Positions 39,601 to 54,679 of a stretch of 64,000 nt of DNA are shown in pieces; position 1 is the first letter of the stretch; each line of letters opens with the position of its first letter. The DNA is from Chionis minor (taxonomy: Eukaryota; Chordata; Aves; Charadriiformes; Chionididae), in contig VZSF01009115.1 of assembly GCA_013398295.1 (NCBI GenBank), forward strand, positions 124,001 to 188,000, read 5' to 3'. Both the position numbers and the translations under genes were made by a program. A model generated the notes under the pieces. It searched no databases. It had not been told where the DNA came from and saw only the letters and a program-made list of their open reading frames with translations.

Positions 39601-42600
39601 ACTTGGTGCATCAGCGTACAACAACGGTACAGTTCAGTGCAGTCTGGATGTTTTGGAATGGCCTGCCCCTTTCTTGGTGACAACGTGCGTACAGATCCAA
39701 TTAGCCAGGTGATCTACCTACTTCTTAGCCCCATTACTTCCAGACCACTTCCTCTAAGCAAGGTCTGGGTACAGAGGGTGAGACTTCTTGTCAGCCTTAC
39801 TTCCTGGGGACAGGCAGTTAGCGGGCGGTAGCTCACAGAGAGCTGGCCCAGGTGATTGTGGGAAGGCTTTGCCCTGAATCTGGTGTGAAATGTTTTTCTG
39901 TCCTCTTCTGAGTGACCACTGTGTGGCAACTGTAAAGCCACAAGTCTATGAGCGTCCCCAGTGCAGGGAGCTGTAGAGAAACTCTGGCAACATGGTGGAT
40001 GTGCCCAGGGTATACCAACCACTGCAACTCAGTCCTGGACCGCTCTGGACAGTGCTGAGACTCTGTTGAACAGGGGGAAACAATCACAAATATTTCAGTA
40101 TTCTCATTTGTGGAATTACTTGCATGAAACTTTAATCTCCCATGGGCTTCAACAAATTTCCTTCTTGCTTGTACAAAGAAGAACAGTCTATGACTATAAG
40201 GACTGTTCATTCAGAAGGCAGCCAGTACTCATCCTCCATATAAATACCACCTTCGTCCCTCTATAATAGATTACCTCGTTGCTACATTTGGAGAAGATAG
40301 CTGTTGGTTTGGAGAATATTCCCACTGTTGATATCCTGCAGTGGGAATGCACAGACTCCATAAAACACTTTTTCCTCATCCCTGAACATTTTGTTGGGAT
40401 GTGCCATGCAAGCTACTTTCTCTCAAGATTCCTCTAGAAAGATTTAGCAGATCAGCAAAATAGCTGAACGCAGGAACACCCTAGGACTAAACCCAAACTC
40501 TGCCAGAGACTGGGAAGAGCTGGGCCCTGGGCTCAGCAGACCTCTCTACTTTGTGCCGGACACAACACCACCCTTCAGGGGCTTGCTCTCCTGCTCTGAG
40601 GGATCAAGTCACTCCCTGACTCTCCATAGCTGGGATCACAGTAACAAGCCATGAAAAAAAGTGGGAAAAGACAACAGGTTCTTAGATACAACACACACTC
40701 CTGTGTTTCACAGGCAGTACCTTCTGCTGTTCCTGATAGCTCTTCCCATGGATGGGCAGTGATGCAGCTGTGCCGGGCCCTGGGGAAGAGGAAATCAAGG
40801 CTGGTATGGGTGTCTATCCTCTGTCCTCTGGCTGGTCTTGTTCCCTGTGTCCTCCAGAGGTGTGTGCATGACCAGCCACGGGCCAGTAGCCCTGTCTCAT
40901 GCTAAAGTGTTGCCATCAGTTCAATCCACTCCATACCAGTTCTCACAATTTATCAGCATCAAAATTGGGTCATACTTGGCTCTGGATCTAGCTGTTTTTC
41001 CATTTTTTTCCTTATAACATATCTTTTCTGGTGGAGGTGTTAAAAAGTAGTAAACCCTCAAGATGACGTGGAAGCCTATGTTGTTTTAGGGTGATTAAGG
41101 GCCAAGAGACAAACTGCTGATTTGTGAAAGGGAAGGAATATTACTTTTTAAATATAAATTCTGCCCCCTTCTTTATTTTTTTTTTGACCAACAAGATATT
41201 AGAATGCTCTGAGAGACTATGGTTTAGTTCTGAAAAACAAACTCACAAATATTAAGTAATGTCAAGCTTGTGATACATAATAAAATTCATCATGTTTACA
41301 TAGCTGGTTTTTTTTCTCCTGAAGAACTTGTTCATTATACCAGGTGGGAATACAATGTGGTAGAATTAAAAGTACATGAGAAACCATAAAAAAAGCAAGT
41401 TCCTTGCTTTTGTATGTTTGAATATACAACCTTAATATCTTTTTTTTAGGAGATTTTTGGAAGTGTGTGAAGAAATATTTATTTGCATTATAGTAATGCC
41501 CAGAAGCCCCAGTTTGGAACAAGCTTATTTATTGTGCTGTAGATCAAAATCATAGTCTTTGGTATTGCAGTGGAAATTGCTTGCTGTAACACAGCAAAAG
41601 ATCACTGAAGTCAGAGGAGAGCAAATAGCAATAATACATATGCCACTGTCCCATCCCATCTGAAGGCACCTATCTACATCTGCAACTCCAGCCTACTGAC
41701 CTCCAGTGCAACAAGCCCTGCAAACCGTTTCTTTTGTCCTGATAGAAATGTGAGGTTGCCAATCCTAATTAACTCACAAACCCAACAGCCAGTTAGTTCA
41801 AAGTGCTTTAGAACTCCTAAATTCTTCATGTATTGAGTACACGCAATATTACGTAGAGGAGCTGTACAACTTTATATATGTGATGTGAGGTGAGAATGAG
41901 AGATGCACACTCATTTAAAGAAAAGAAGATAAGACCTCAGCAGATTAGGCAAGCAAAAGAGGATTTTTCTTTTTCCATAAAATTGTTCTCATTTTTCAGA
42001 ATGCTTTGCTGAGAAATGTCTTCAGTTAATTAGATAAATCCTTTTCTCCATTTTAAACAACTTTAAATGTAGTTTGAAACCATTGCCAAGAAAGTCCAAC
42101 TCACATTGCATGCCTGTTTAAAATAACATTATATTGTCTAGGGGAAGGTAAAATCCAGCTACTCACAGTATCTACGTTGTATGAGCTAATCAATGCCATC
42201 TCTAACACCCTATCCAGCAAGAGCTGATGTGGCAGCTGTATCGATTATTATACCCTGGTGTATTAGTCAATGTGGTGCTGCTTAGTGTCCCTGGAGAGGC
42301 AAATGATTCCCTTCGTGCAGCAACAGTCTCCTCATCAGTCTTCTATGACATCTCTGGTTTCTTTTTACATATATATTTAGTTCTGAAAGATTTTTTTCCT
42401 CTCTATCATTACCATTTTTCAGGATCCTCTCTGATCACAACATAAGCACATTCATCCCTTGGATATATTTCTGCAGTGTTATAAACCCAGAGGAAGGATT
42501 TAGACTTTTGAAGGTCTTCTCCACAGTAAGAATTTGTTCTTTTCAAGTTAGTTTTTAAGAAGTAATTATATCAAAAATAAACAAACAAACCCTTGACAAA

Positions 42601-45600
42601 AACAAAATAAAATAAAATTGGGGTATACTTGTGTAGTTAATTAGCCACTTGGCAGCCATCAGAAATCATCATTTTTATTTCTGTAAACAATGACTGGTGT
42701 TTTAGAAGGCATCTGAGCATCCTAGCAATGAAATGCATGAACAGATACTGAAGTGCAAATGTGTTTTCTGAAGTGTAACAAAATGACAAGTTGCAAAGAA
42801 GCAGAATATTTGGTTGGTTAATTACAATAACTTACCCAACAATTTCCATTATCAAAAATGTTTTGACCTTGTTTTACAACATATACTACATCCAAACTGG
42901 CCACATATAGTATTTCTTTCATATATTAAATACATATCTCAGGTCTCCCTGCAATGAAATATGTCAGAAATTTCAACTGGTACTTGAGAGAAATGTCTCT
43001 ACTTTTCTTTCCTCTTGCTTTGTATAGTCTTATTTAGAAATCAATGTCAATTATCTCATGAGCTACAGAGAGTCAGATTTACTACCTGAATTCAGCTTTA
43101 TAAGGGAATAAGTAGCACTCAAATCAATGTCTGACTCAGGATCAGAATTCTAGGTACAGCCACATGCACATGAGAATATTCAGTTTGTAAACAGTTGCTA
43201 TGCCATAGACACTTCCTGAACATTACTTGTAAGATTTAATTCACTTTAAATCAGTTGAAAGACTTCATTAAAAGGAGATGAAATAGATTCTTAGTAGTAT
43301 GGCATAAACTGTATGGGATAGGTATATTTTCAGTACCAGCCACCCACTTTCAGTGGTCTTTTTTTTTTTTTAAAAGAAGAGACTTACTAAAGTTGCTTGA
43401 AATTTTGTAATGAAAATTACGAGCACAGTTATACAGTCATAAGTGGGGAGTTGGTGGGTGGCGGGTTTAAGCTTTCCTTCTTTCAATTTATTTAAGAGGA
43501 GACCAAAGATTTCTCACTGTTTTTACAGTCCATCTCCTTGTTCAAGCTTCATTATAGTGAGGACATTATCCTTTAATCCTTTAGTGTTCTGGTTATTATG
43601 GGCAACAAAAATCCATACATGTTTAAGCAATGTTGCAAATTTGAGAAAATGATGACGAAAATGCAAATTAAAAAATAAAACCAAATAGCATTGAATCCCA
43701 ATTATTGGAAAGTAATAGCTCTTCGTTACTACTAAACAGGTCCAGAGCATGGGAGCTCTGTCTTCTACTCACAGATTTTCTGGTTTTACACAAACCATGA
43801 TTGCAAGTTCCAGTGCTTACAGACCCATTTATTCTTTGATTTTGCTTTTTAGCTTGAATAGATATTCTGTTAAATCAATGTAGCTAGTCATCAATGTCAA
43901 ACATTAATAGGCTGAAATGAAATAACCAGCTAGTTTTCTTGAAGACTCTTCAGGTTACCTTACAGTGGAGTATGGAATTATGTCCCTGACATGCCATTCA
44001 AAAGCAGAACAAACTCTTATGGAGACTGCAGTTCTTCTTTCCTATATGAGAGAAGTTCCTTTTGAGGGAAAATCTAAAGTACGTTTTGGACAAGTAGCTT
44101 CCAACATAAAACCTCAGTAAAACCTCAATAAAACAAAGAAAAGCAGGATAGAAAATACTAAATATTTTGAAACCTCAAAAAATGTTTTTGAGTTGTGAGG
44201 TGCAGCTAACTGGAAGGAGTGAAGACAGTTCTCATTTCTTCTTTGTGCCTTTCAACACATCTATAGGATATTTGGCAGATTCTTGGCTCTTACAATGAAG
44301 TAAGTAGTCCAGAGGCTGTATCAAACGTGTTCCACTGTGTGATGTTTCATTAGGCTCCTGAGGCAAGCAAAACTGTGTTCTGTGTTGAAAGGGGCTTTCC
44401 TAAAAGAAGGAGTGCCATCAATTAGGGCAGGGGGTACATAAGAAGGTTTGGGAGGAAACTGCTGACTTTTAGGGCCTCTGAAAGCAGCACTCCTCTTCGT
44501 ATGGTGCTAGGTGCTGAGGGATCGGTTTGGAACTGTGTCGATTCCCAGAGCAGAGTGCTGGGACCTGTATGTCAAAACCAGTATTTCCCTCAGGGAATTA
44601 AATTAAAGGTTTCACAACCTTTAGTTTTGTTCTGCACTGAAACATGAAAGAACTGGCTGAAAACCAATGAGGTACACTCATCTACCCCGACTATGATTTC
44701 CCTAGGACTTTGGCACCAAGCGTTGAAGTGCAGACTGCCAGACCAATATCTTTGTTGCAAAGTTGCAGAGATCCTACCAGCCAGAGGGACTGAGCAGCAT
44801 CACAGTGTGAAGGAGAAGTAATCCATAAACTTTGACAAGGTTTGATAAGCGTGAACTCACTGTAGTCCTGATATAGAAAATCCCCCACCTTTTTAAGTGG
44901 AACATCGGTGAAGAAGTCAAACAAGGGAAAAAGCTATGGTAATTGTGAGAGTCTGGTTCCTAAACTGACTGGCTTTAAGGTAAGATCCTCCATGAGGTAG
45001 ACTAATTAACTTATTGACTTCTAAAAAAGAAATGCCCCTGGCAAGGATTAATCTATTTAGAAATGTCTCTATGGTATGGCATTTTGTGGACAGTAATGAC
45101 ACACAATACCTTATATGAATGCTTCATGCTGAGCATGTAGAACGAAACAGCAGTTGACTGAAATGGTTAAAGAGTTCTGTGAAAAAAAAAAAACCATTAA
45201 AAAATAAATCTGATCCATTGGAGCCTATTATAACACCCATATCCTTGCAGAACAGAACAGATTTGCACTCTCACTGCCATCTGGAATGGAATTATGTTAG
45301 GAGTCGCTAAAAAAATACAAATTAACTATTTCATGCATTTCTATAGTGTGATCCATCCTTTTCCTATTCACATCCCCTGTTCAGTTAAGAATGACAACTT
45401 TCAAGTCATTGTGTGACTGTCACATTTGCTTACTGCTCAGATCAGAAAGACTAATAATGTTTGTGGAACAGACACATGAAATACTAAAGTTAATTTAAAA
45501 GGAGTCTCTCTGACTGAGTTGATGGCCTTTAGTAAGATATAGCTGTAACAGATGCTGCTTAAACTTGCTAGATTATATATTCTTACAAGCAAAATGAACA

Positions 45601-48600
45601 TCAGGTATGTATGACAAGTCTTTTACAGGTGTTTAAAATAACACGCAAATCATGAAAAAAATCAGTTAGAATTACAAGAATACATTTTTTACTGCTGGAA
45701 GGGAGCCCATGGTAGATTCATGTGTTTGTTCAAACTGGTTATTACAATTAACATTCAGTTTTAAAGCAGCCCTGCATTTGATTTGCAATTAAAAACCTGA
45801 GTTTTCCTCTTTCTCAACTGTTTGTTATTCACGAGAAGTTGTGGTATAGTTTTGCATAAATAAGTTTCAGACTCAAGGCTGTTTGTGAAATGCTCACTTC
45901 AGTGATTCAGTAATTGTGATTCATGTGTTGTAGCTGATTAGTCAAAGCGAATGGTATTGTTCCCCTTCTATGAGAGGAAGACATAAAATGGTTAATGTAT
46001 AACTCTCTGAATGGATGGAAGAAATAGAACTAAAATTCATGAAAACATCAAGTTTCACAAAGCTTTTAAGATTATCTGATGTGTGGTTATATAGTCATAG
46101 AAAATAAGAAAGAGTGAAGAAGTAAGATCATAAATATTTAATCATTAGTCCCCCAAAAATCCAGAGGTGACATGTTTTGCTCTGGGTGATTTCAAAGTTT
46201 GCATTTTTGAATTCTTTTTTTTTTTTCTTTAACCAGATTTGTTCTTTAAACCAGATTTTTATCTGTTTTATCCCATGAATGGCTCCATCTGGAGGACATG
46301 AGCCACATGGAACTGGAGTTAAAAAGATGTCCTGTAATAGATACAAAATAATTGCACCCAGATTAATTCCACCAAAGTTTCGGCATTTCGTTTCTTGATT
46401 TACTTGCACTAAGGGAGGGGAGCACTGAGAGAGCTGAAGAAGTATTTTTGACTGACTCACTGAGAAAAAGAAGGAAAAAATAATTTTTATTATTATTTCC
46501 AATTCAATAAATCTTTCCAGAAAGGACTATCACCCAAGTCGTGTATAGCTTTCTAGATGCAGCCTGATTAGATTGACTCAGAGCAGTCCTATCCAGACCC
46601 AGAGTGAAGAACTTCCCTGAAATCTGTGTGTTGAATGCTCACTCAATAAATTTTCTGGCACCAAAAAGGACTCAAAAGGAATAATTCATCTCTCTGTGAT
46701 TTTGAGTTCCAAGATCTACGTGTCTGAACCGGAGCTAGTCACTCTGAAGGTCCCTTCAGCCAGTAGAGAATAACAGATAGTTGTATTTTAAACATCCTGT
46801 TTTAGATTAAATGACTGCAGAGTCCTTAAGATGACCTGTTTTCAGTGTAAAGTTTTCTACATTGTGCTTATCTAGGGTTAGGTTAGATGACTTTCACTCC
46901 TGGTTGTAATATAGCTCATCCATACTGGAAATTTTGCTGTGAGTTTTAAGGCAGCAGATTAGACGCTCAACTTTTTGAGGCTTTTTCATCAGTTCTGTGT
47001 AGCTTCCTCAGGCGTATCAATGCCCTGCTGGAGACAATGCCAACATAACTCTTTCTTCTAAGTGATTAAGCACAGATTGGTCATATAATTCCGTAATTAG
47101 TAATCTTGCTCTGCTAAGATCTCCTCTTTAGATTTATCTAATTTTTAGGGTGCAGGTGAGTTAAATACTTCCGTGCAGCATTATAGAAGAGGGATTTTGA
47201 AGAATTCCCTAGATGCCTTTCATGAGGAACTCAGAAGACTGATCCCATCATGTCGATATCAGAATAAGATGATAGTTTTGTCTTGCTTCAGAAGGAACAG
47301 GACCCACATGCATTAATAAATGTGTTGTCATCATACTGGCAAGTACGCATTGGTAATGCATGAGTAACATATTAGATCATAACTATGAAACATAAAGGAG
47401 AAGCAGCCCAGATGACCTGATGGAGCATTGCAGCTTAACCTTCTCCTCAGGTCTTTTATCAGACAAAGACTAATGTATATATACTCCAGAGCAAAGCCCT
47501 TTAAACAGCATTTCCATCAGTAAGCCTGCAATGGCAGGAAAGAAATACAGTCTGACAAGGGTTTTGTTTCTAATCACTAAACCAAGTCCTGATGTCTTCT
47601 CCGTGACCACCAGTATTGTTTACAGGCTTGGTTGCTGTAGTGATAGCATCATATGAATACTGCAATTGAGACTGAATCCTTCCGGTAGCAGAATTGGTTT
47701 TCAAGCAGCTTTTAATTGCTTGTTTACAAAATCCTCTATAGTTTTCTGAGCATACAGCCCAACAAAATAGGAACAGACTTACAGAAAGTCTCCAGCATTG
47801 CCTTTCTGTGTAGAGGAGAGAAACTGATTCCAAGTTACTGAATGGGAAATGAAAAATAAAAAACCCCAGCTCAATCAGGAGGTCACTGGCATGGCTGCTT
47901 CTGCCCTGCAGCTGCACAGGTGGGAGCTGGAGAGTTGTCTCTCCTTGCCAGGCCCCAGAGCAGTGCTGAGAAGCATCTGCATGAAGAGGGTCCTCTCAAG
48001 CTTCAGGGCCCCCTGCAGCTTCTCTTCTTGAGCCAGGGTTTGGTGTCACTCCAGAAACCTCACAAAGTAAGGATCAACACACTTCATTGAGTCAGGAACC
48101 AAGATCCATCAGCAATGATACCTCCCCCAGCTTCCCAGCACTGACACACTGACTCAGCTCTGGGTGGCATCTCTGAAACCTCCCTGCAGCTTCTAGTAGG
48201 GATATAAACCCTCCTGCTTGGCGTCCTGCTAGTCACTGCAACCCATTAGTGACTGAGGCTGCGTGCAGCAGTGAAGTGCTGCTGCTCCAAAGCCGTTTTG
48301 AGCACCAGTGCTGACCGTTGCTACCATCCTCCTTGGAAGGACAGGACTGTGCCTGTCAATTTTTGGATAGCTTCACTAAGCACGGGAGATGTATTTCACA
48401 TGCTACAATCCCTCCCTTAGCTTAGTTGCTGGGGCTGAGGAGGGGATCTAACAGAGCAAACTAATTGCTGCTCTTTTATGACCTCCCTGTTCTTTCTGTC
48501 TGGATTGTGTTGTGTTATGCTCAGGTCAGAAACAACCAGCTGGATCACTAATATGATTATTTGTTTTCTTTTTCTCTCATCCGCTAATCATAATGCTGGG

Positions 48601-51600
48601 ACTGTGCTGCAGATACTAACACTTCTCGTATGTCTGAAGCAAGTGTACCATGTAGCCTTTGCCCTGTTGTGAAATTTGTCCCAAGTGTGCAGCAAGAAAC
48701 TTAAAATATTCTTTCTACAATGTCTTTCTACAAGGTTTTTCAGGAGCCTTTCCCTGGAAAATAGCTTGTTCTGTGTATGCTAGCGTGGGAATGGGGGAGG
48801 TGAACCTGGCAGAACATTAACCTGTTTCTGCAATGCTATGAGTGTTCAGCTGTTTCACGTTCAAACAAATGTTTCAGATCTTTTATTCCAAAAAGGAAAG
48901 CAAAAATGATTTTTTAAAGTGTGAAGGATTAGTAACTATTCAGTTTCCAAAAGGAATGTATACATGCAGCTACAGGGACAGATCTTGTCCAGGTTTATAA
49001 AAAATTTTAAGTGTTTGAGTTTACAAACTTAACCTGGTAAGCCAGAATCCTACATGAGAAAATTCTAATTCTTGCCTAGAGTACAGGGTGAGGTGCATTT
49101 CAAAACAGTTAGTAGTTTGCATGGGAGTTGCCATATGCTAGCTGGTTGGAACTATTTAGTGTCTGAAACTGGATCTCATATTCTGGACTTGTTCCATCTC
49201 TTCTACAAGTTTCTGACTTTGCTGCCTTTCTTTGCCCAGGTTTAAACTGTAAATCAACTTTTGGTATTTTCTTTTTCTTTTAATTATTTTTACTATTAGG
49301 AAATTGTCATGTATTTTCACCTTCCCTGCCTTACTTAAATTCCTAATTGTCTTTGCTAAAATCTTCCTTTTAATTAGCAGATTATATTTTACCTTGCTAA
49401 TTGAACACCTCTACACAGGAAGGTTAGGTGAGGAAATGAAACTGTCTGGAAAAAAACTATAGCAGGCTGGCTAGAATAAAATGTGCAAATAATGTTTTAT
49501 CACTTAACACATTCAAATTCCAAAATATCTGTTCCCTGGGTGAGATAGGTGGTACTGAATACATTCCCCCAGGTGCAGCTGGCCTACTGAGGCCTTTTTG
49601 ACAGTTTTGGGGAGCTGGCTGGGAAAAATATGAAGAATAGGCAGGCTGGAAAGTGAGCTGAGGATGTGTAGAGCAGCTCCTGCCTGCGCACCTTGTGGGC
49701 CTGCATTTCACTGGGCTCATTTAATGACCACTTAGCTCTGACTCACAGGCTGGTCTTGGGTTTCAGGGTGCCAGGTGAAAAGCTGTGGCTTACTGCATCC
49801 CATATGGCATCTTCTATTTGTGAAACAGGCACTTGTGTGACTTTGTGTCCTGTTATTGCACCTATACTATGTTGTCCTGCTTATTGCTAGTATTACTACT
49901 GCCCGCAACACAGACAACATCATTCTAGCATGAATCATCTAAAGGACCACGTCTCTGGCAAATGTAGCTCTGATCTGAAGCTTATGAAAAAATGCAGGTG
50001 AGAATAGCGCACTTGATCTTGAGAAACTGAAAAGATAATGTGAACGGAAGCATACCATGAATAAACGAAACTGTCTTGAACACCAGCTGGAGATAGGTGT
50101 GCAGTTTGTGATGATTTATGTGATAGGGAATGTAAGCAATGGTTACTGAAGTACTGAATTGTCATCCAAAAGTGACATTCTTGATACAGAAAGATACTGC
50201 GTAAATAACAGCCATCATTTTTGCACTGAGTATTTTGCTTACTCTAGTGTTGAACTGTAAGAACATTAAATAATTGATAGTGAAATGCACCAGCTCTGAA
50301 CCAGACTGAAATCCTGGTGATAGGTGAGGACAAGAGCTTTCCCTTTTCATTTTTTTTTTTTGGCTTGTGTGTCGCCACATCTGTTCTAATGAAGTCTCCT
50401 GCTGGACAGTTGATGGGAGCATTTGCAGCATAATGCAGCCTCCGTATTTTAATTATGGCCAGTGGCATTTTGTTAGCTCAGTCTGCCAGTATTTCCATTG
50501 TGATGCTTGGCACAAGCAAACTGGATTCATCTCCATATGGAAGGAGGCAGCCTGCATAACAGAGGCCATAGTTCGGATGTTGGTTTTGGTCCCTTTTGTG
50601 GCCCAACCACATATCCAGCTTTCACACAACAAAGCTTCTTTTAAAGAGCGTTTTCTGTAAAGTGAGCCATAGTCATCCTGGTGTAATTCCACTACATCAA
50701 TAGATTTGCCATGGGGAACACATTGCATTATTCCTACAACAAACCCATATGAAGGCTTTTTGGAAAGCTTTGCTCCTTTACCCTGCCAAATTGAATATAG
50801 GGTTTGGTTTGTCCTACACTTTTGGGTGGAAGGGTCTTTAGGAAGAGGCTGTGTTTTGATTTAGTGCAACACTTGCACAATGGGATCCTCCTTCTTGGGT
50901 GTGTTTACAGTACCAATTATATTAACTCTCTAAACTCAGAAGACAGATATTTTCTCAGAACATATTCCTTCTTTATTTGTTATTGAAGTCTGGTTTCCTA
51001 GGGATATGAATAGATGCATTACATCACAGGTCAGTTTTGACCAACTGCAATCATATAGCTTCCAGTAATTTGGAAAATTGTAGTTCTGTTGGTTCCTAAC
51101 CAATGCTGTCCTTGTAGCTGTGACAGAAACACCACACTTGTTTCTTTTGACTTGGATTTTGTTTCTAATATAGGAAAACAGAACACAGGTTTGTAGGGTA
51201 GGTTTGTCTACATTTTGAAACTGAAAGGCTGTGATTGGCAATTCTTCCATCTGTTATTCAGCAGTTCCTGCCAGGAAGAGAAGATGGGAGGGTTAAATGA
51301 GGACTGACAGCAGAAATAACAAATAGCACAAACTGGAAATAGATTAAACTTGTTCCTATTCCTTTAACTTGAATTTTACTTCTTACAAAATTTTTTTTGG
51401 TGTTGATCTACAGAAGAACAATGCAAATAGGAAGCCACATGCTTATGCATGGTTCAGGGCAGAGGTGTGTCTGATATACGGGGTTGAATGGCTAGGATGA
51501 GGTATGAATTATTAGTACGTGATCTAATTTGTGGCATGGACCTGTGATGCATGTCAGTTAATGAGATGAAAAGAATTTCCTCCTCTGCACTGAACTACGT

Positions 51601-53425
51601 AATTCTTCATTTCTTATGAGAAGATATGAGAAGTAAAGCACACAAGGTTGGTCCCAAAAAGTCACTGGTAAATCTCAGCTGAAGAATGTCAACTTCTTAT
51701 TTTAAATTAAAATTAATTTAAATTTAAATTAATTTTCTCTTTCCTGTTCTACCTTCATTGTTCTTCTTCTCATATATTCAGTATCAATAATGGCTTAATC
51801 TGTCTGTTTAGGGCTTCAGTAGTAATAGCTTTTATCACTGAAGCATCTAACACACATCACGAGCTATGGTGGGAGCCCTTGGAGCCTGTAACTCTGGCAG
51901 TTTCTGATATCTTCTAAAGGCTGTAATGATATTGCTAGCTTACAACAAATGAGCTATGAGTTTATGAATGTTGTTTCACTGGACAGCAGTTCTTAAGGAG
52001 AGACATGTTCATCATGGAATATTTTTCCATAATTCAACGTTTGGGTTGCATAATGTATTTCATACCTCAGGCTGAAAGTTACAATTCAGAAATCTGTAAT
52101 ACAGGGACAGCTGCAAAGAGTGACATCATTATTTATCTTTTAACTATTTTCAAGCCTACTGGATTTTTGATTGTGTTGAAAAAATTCGTTTAGGACAAGT
52201 TGATTCACTGTGCTTGTTTTTTATGGCAATTGCAAGAGGCCATTATGAATCCTCTTTCAAGTTCTCCTGAGGAACTCTTTCATAGATTAGGTAGTGAAGA
52301 GTCATGCACACTTCACCCACTTCTCAGGATCTATCTCTGCTGCACAGAGTTGGAAAGAGAGCTGCCTTTCTGAGTCAAGATGTTGGAAATGAAAAGCGTG
52401 TATCAGCTTACAGGGATACGCAGTAATGCTACATGACTTACAAGCACTTTTATTAAAGGCAGTACAAAATTGGGTGTAATTTGAGAAAATCTTATATCTG
52501 CAGGACTCTTGCTTTGCTTGATCAGGAGTATGATTTCATTTTCAGAAGCTGTTACAAAGGCATGGTTTTCTCACATCATACATTCGTACATAACTTTTAT
52601 TAGATAAACACAACTTTTTTAAAGACCCAACATAAATTCAGGCTGTTCTGGGTTTCTCATTATTTGGGATTTTATAAACCCATCTCACAGGCAATTTCTT
52701 GGGGGTCTGAGACAGACAGGGAGCAACTGATGTTCGTGTGGGCCAGTGTTGGGCTCAGAGTTGTGATATTAGGTGGGATCACTTCCTTTTCCTCATCCAG
52801 CTAAAGGGGTTGCTGATGGCTGAACAGCAGAAATTTAGCATAAGTAAAATAGATAATAGTGCCCCAAATACCTTTAAACAACCTTTGTTATTAATCTAGA
52901 ACTTTTTGTTTCACATAGAAATCCTGTAACAGGACAGTTTGCAATACCCACCTGCACCAAATTTCCCTCCTGTTTTGCCGTGAGAAGGTGTGGGTATATA
53001 TGCTCATGCTTTTCAAGCACACCTGTGAGAGGCACACACAAAATGGCCTGCGCTCTCCCTCCTGCTGATGGTGCCATGCTCTAGCAGATGCACCAGTCCT
53101 ATACGTTGGGGCCAAGGTTTTGTCAGAAAAGATTCTATTTCATACATAAAAGACAACAAAAAAGCTAATCAGTTGAATTCTTCAGCTTGGTCTTTCATTA
53201 AAATCCATTTTCTGAAGGAATGGCTTTAATTGCTGACTGCTCATCAGGTCAAGCTCACCGTTTACACCAAACTTAAATGTCTCATCAAATCCTTATGAAC
53301 AGTGCATGTGTGGCAGTTCTGCTTTTGTTTGAAGAGGCATGTGCTTTCTAGTGTTTGTGTTTAAATAAGGCAAAGCTGTAATAATTACAGGTGTCATTAA
53401 AACTCTCAAAAAAACTAATTGACAA
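36695..53425. other. Long gene-free intergenic stretch
   Basis: About 16.7 kb of AT-rich DNA in which I recognise no gene and no named repeat. Local items are A/T-rich runs (43360-43375, 45181-45193, 42570-42620), slightly GC-richer patches (about 40500-40900 and 47880-48330), and the palindrome at 51709-51736. ORFs up to 148 codons (39178-39624 minus) show no family features. Conserved non-coding elements may exist, but a single sequence cannot reveal them. Confidence 0.5.
51709..51736. repeat. Perfect 28-bp AT palindrome
   Basis: The half-site is AAAATTAATTTAAA followed directly by its exact reverse complement, with no spacer. It consists only of A and T and is built of ATTAAT/TTTAAA blocks. 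It could extrude a cruciform, or be an accidental product of AT-rich drift. The ATTA cores resemble homeodomain sites, but that is weak evidence. Confidence 0.9.
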
Positions 53426-53934
53426 GAATCATAGAATTACTTAGGTTGGAAGGGACCTTTAAGATCGTTTGAGTCCAACCATCAACCTAACGCTGCCAAA
53501 ACCACCACTGAACCATGTCCCTCAGCACCCTATCTACCCGTCTTTTAAATACCTCCAGGGATGGTGATTCCACCACTTCCCTGGGCAGCCTGTTCCAATG
53601 CTTGATAACCCTTTTTGTGAAGAAATTTTTCCTAATATCCAATCTAAACCTCCCCTAGTGCAATTTGAGGCCATTTTCTCTCCTCCTATCGCTTGTTACT
53701 TGGGAGAAGAGACCGACCCCCATCTCACTACAACCTCCTCTTAGGTAGTTGTAGAGAGCGATAAGGTATCCCCTCAGCCTCCTTTTCTCCAGGCTAAACA
53801 ACCCCAGGTCCCTCAGATGCTCCTCGTAAGACTTGTTCTCTAGACCCTTCACAAGCTTTGTTGCCCTTCTCTGGACACGCTCCAGCACCTCAATGTCTTT
53901 CTTGTAGTGAAGGGCCCAAAACTGAACACAGTCC
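53426..53934 (-). mobile_element. CR1 LINE, 5'-truncated copy with 3' end
   Basis: The plus strand begins GAATCATAGAATTACTTAGG, the reverse complement of the CR1 tail, followed by TTGGAAGGGACCTTTAAGAT. On the minus strand an ORF (53655-53888) encodes the conserved segment after the reverse transcriptase, including [20 protein letters not shown] and [20 protein letters not shown]. The element ends at about 53934 inside ACTGAACACAGTCC. It is one of the better preserved copies here. Confidence 0.9.
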
Positions 53935-54679
53935 TAGAGAGGTTATTGACTCCAGATCTCCTCTTTAATGAATGATGTTTTCAAGAGCCCAGAGCCCTGG
54001 AGACTCCTTGTCTGCAATCAGAGGTGTGACTACAGCCTGCACTGCTCTACCCTTTCTGTAGTGAGCCTATGTGATAAGAACACAGACAACTAAGTACGGA
54101 GGGTGTCAACAACAGCTGCAGTTTAGATAGCGGGCATATCAGCAGAGGATGTGCTGTAGAAAATGGGAGAAGCATGTCACTCATTGTCCAAATAATTATA
54201 ACATGATGAGAGTACTTCATTATGTCAGGAAACAGAAAAACCAAAACAAAAAAGGCATTACCTTGTACAAGACCTCATAACTTTCTCCTTTCCTTTTTGG
54301 TGTTTTTTGTGCTCAATCTGATTTACCAGATTTGCCACACAGCAATCCCACAAGCTCAGAGTTGATACCAAACTGTCCTAGAGGGAAATTGCTCAACTTA
54401 CACAGTTTATATCAAATGAAGATTGATTACAGTGGTTTATTGACCTACTAATGCCACATAATTAACCAGTGATCAGTGAACTATGCATTCAGGATCAATA
54501 TCAGTAATTCAACAGGTAAATCATAATCTTAGACATCTGTAAAATACTAGCAAACACAAATTTCTAAATACCTTTCTATAACTTCCCCCCCAGAAGTGAT
54601 GAATTCCCCCATAGTTACCAGCAGACCCACCTCTCCTGGACGTGTGCGTTCCCTGACGTGCTGGTCTCTGCAGCCTGGC
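53935..54679. other. Intergenic between two CR1 copies
   Basis: No gene or named repeat is seen. The last ~130 bases before the next CR1 piece could be part of the same old insertion, but I cannot show it. Confidence 0.45.

Noticed and set aside
39178..39624. 148-codon minus-strand ORF
   Set aside because: Low-information sequence with no motif and overlapping ORFs on both strands; looks like chance.
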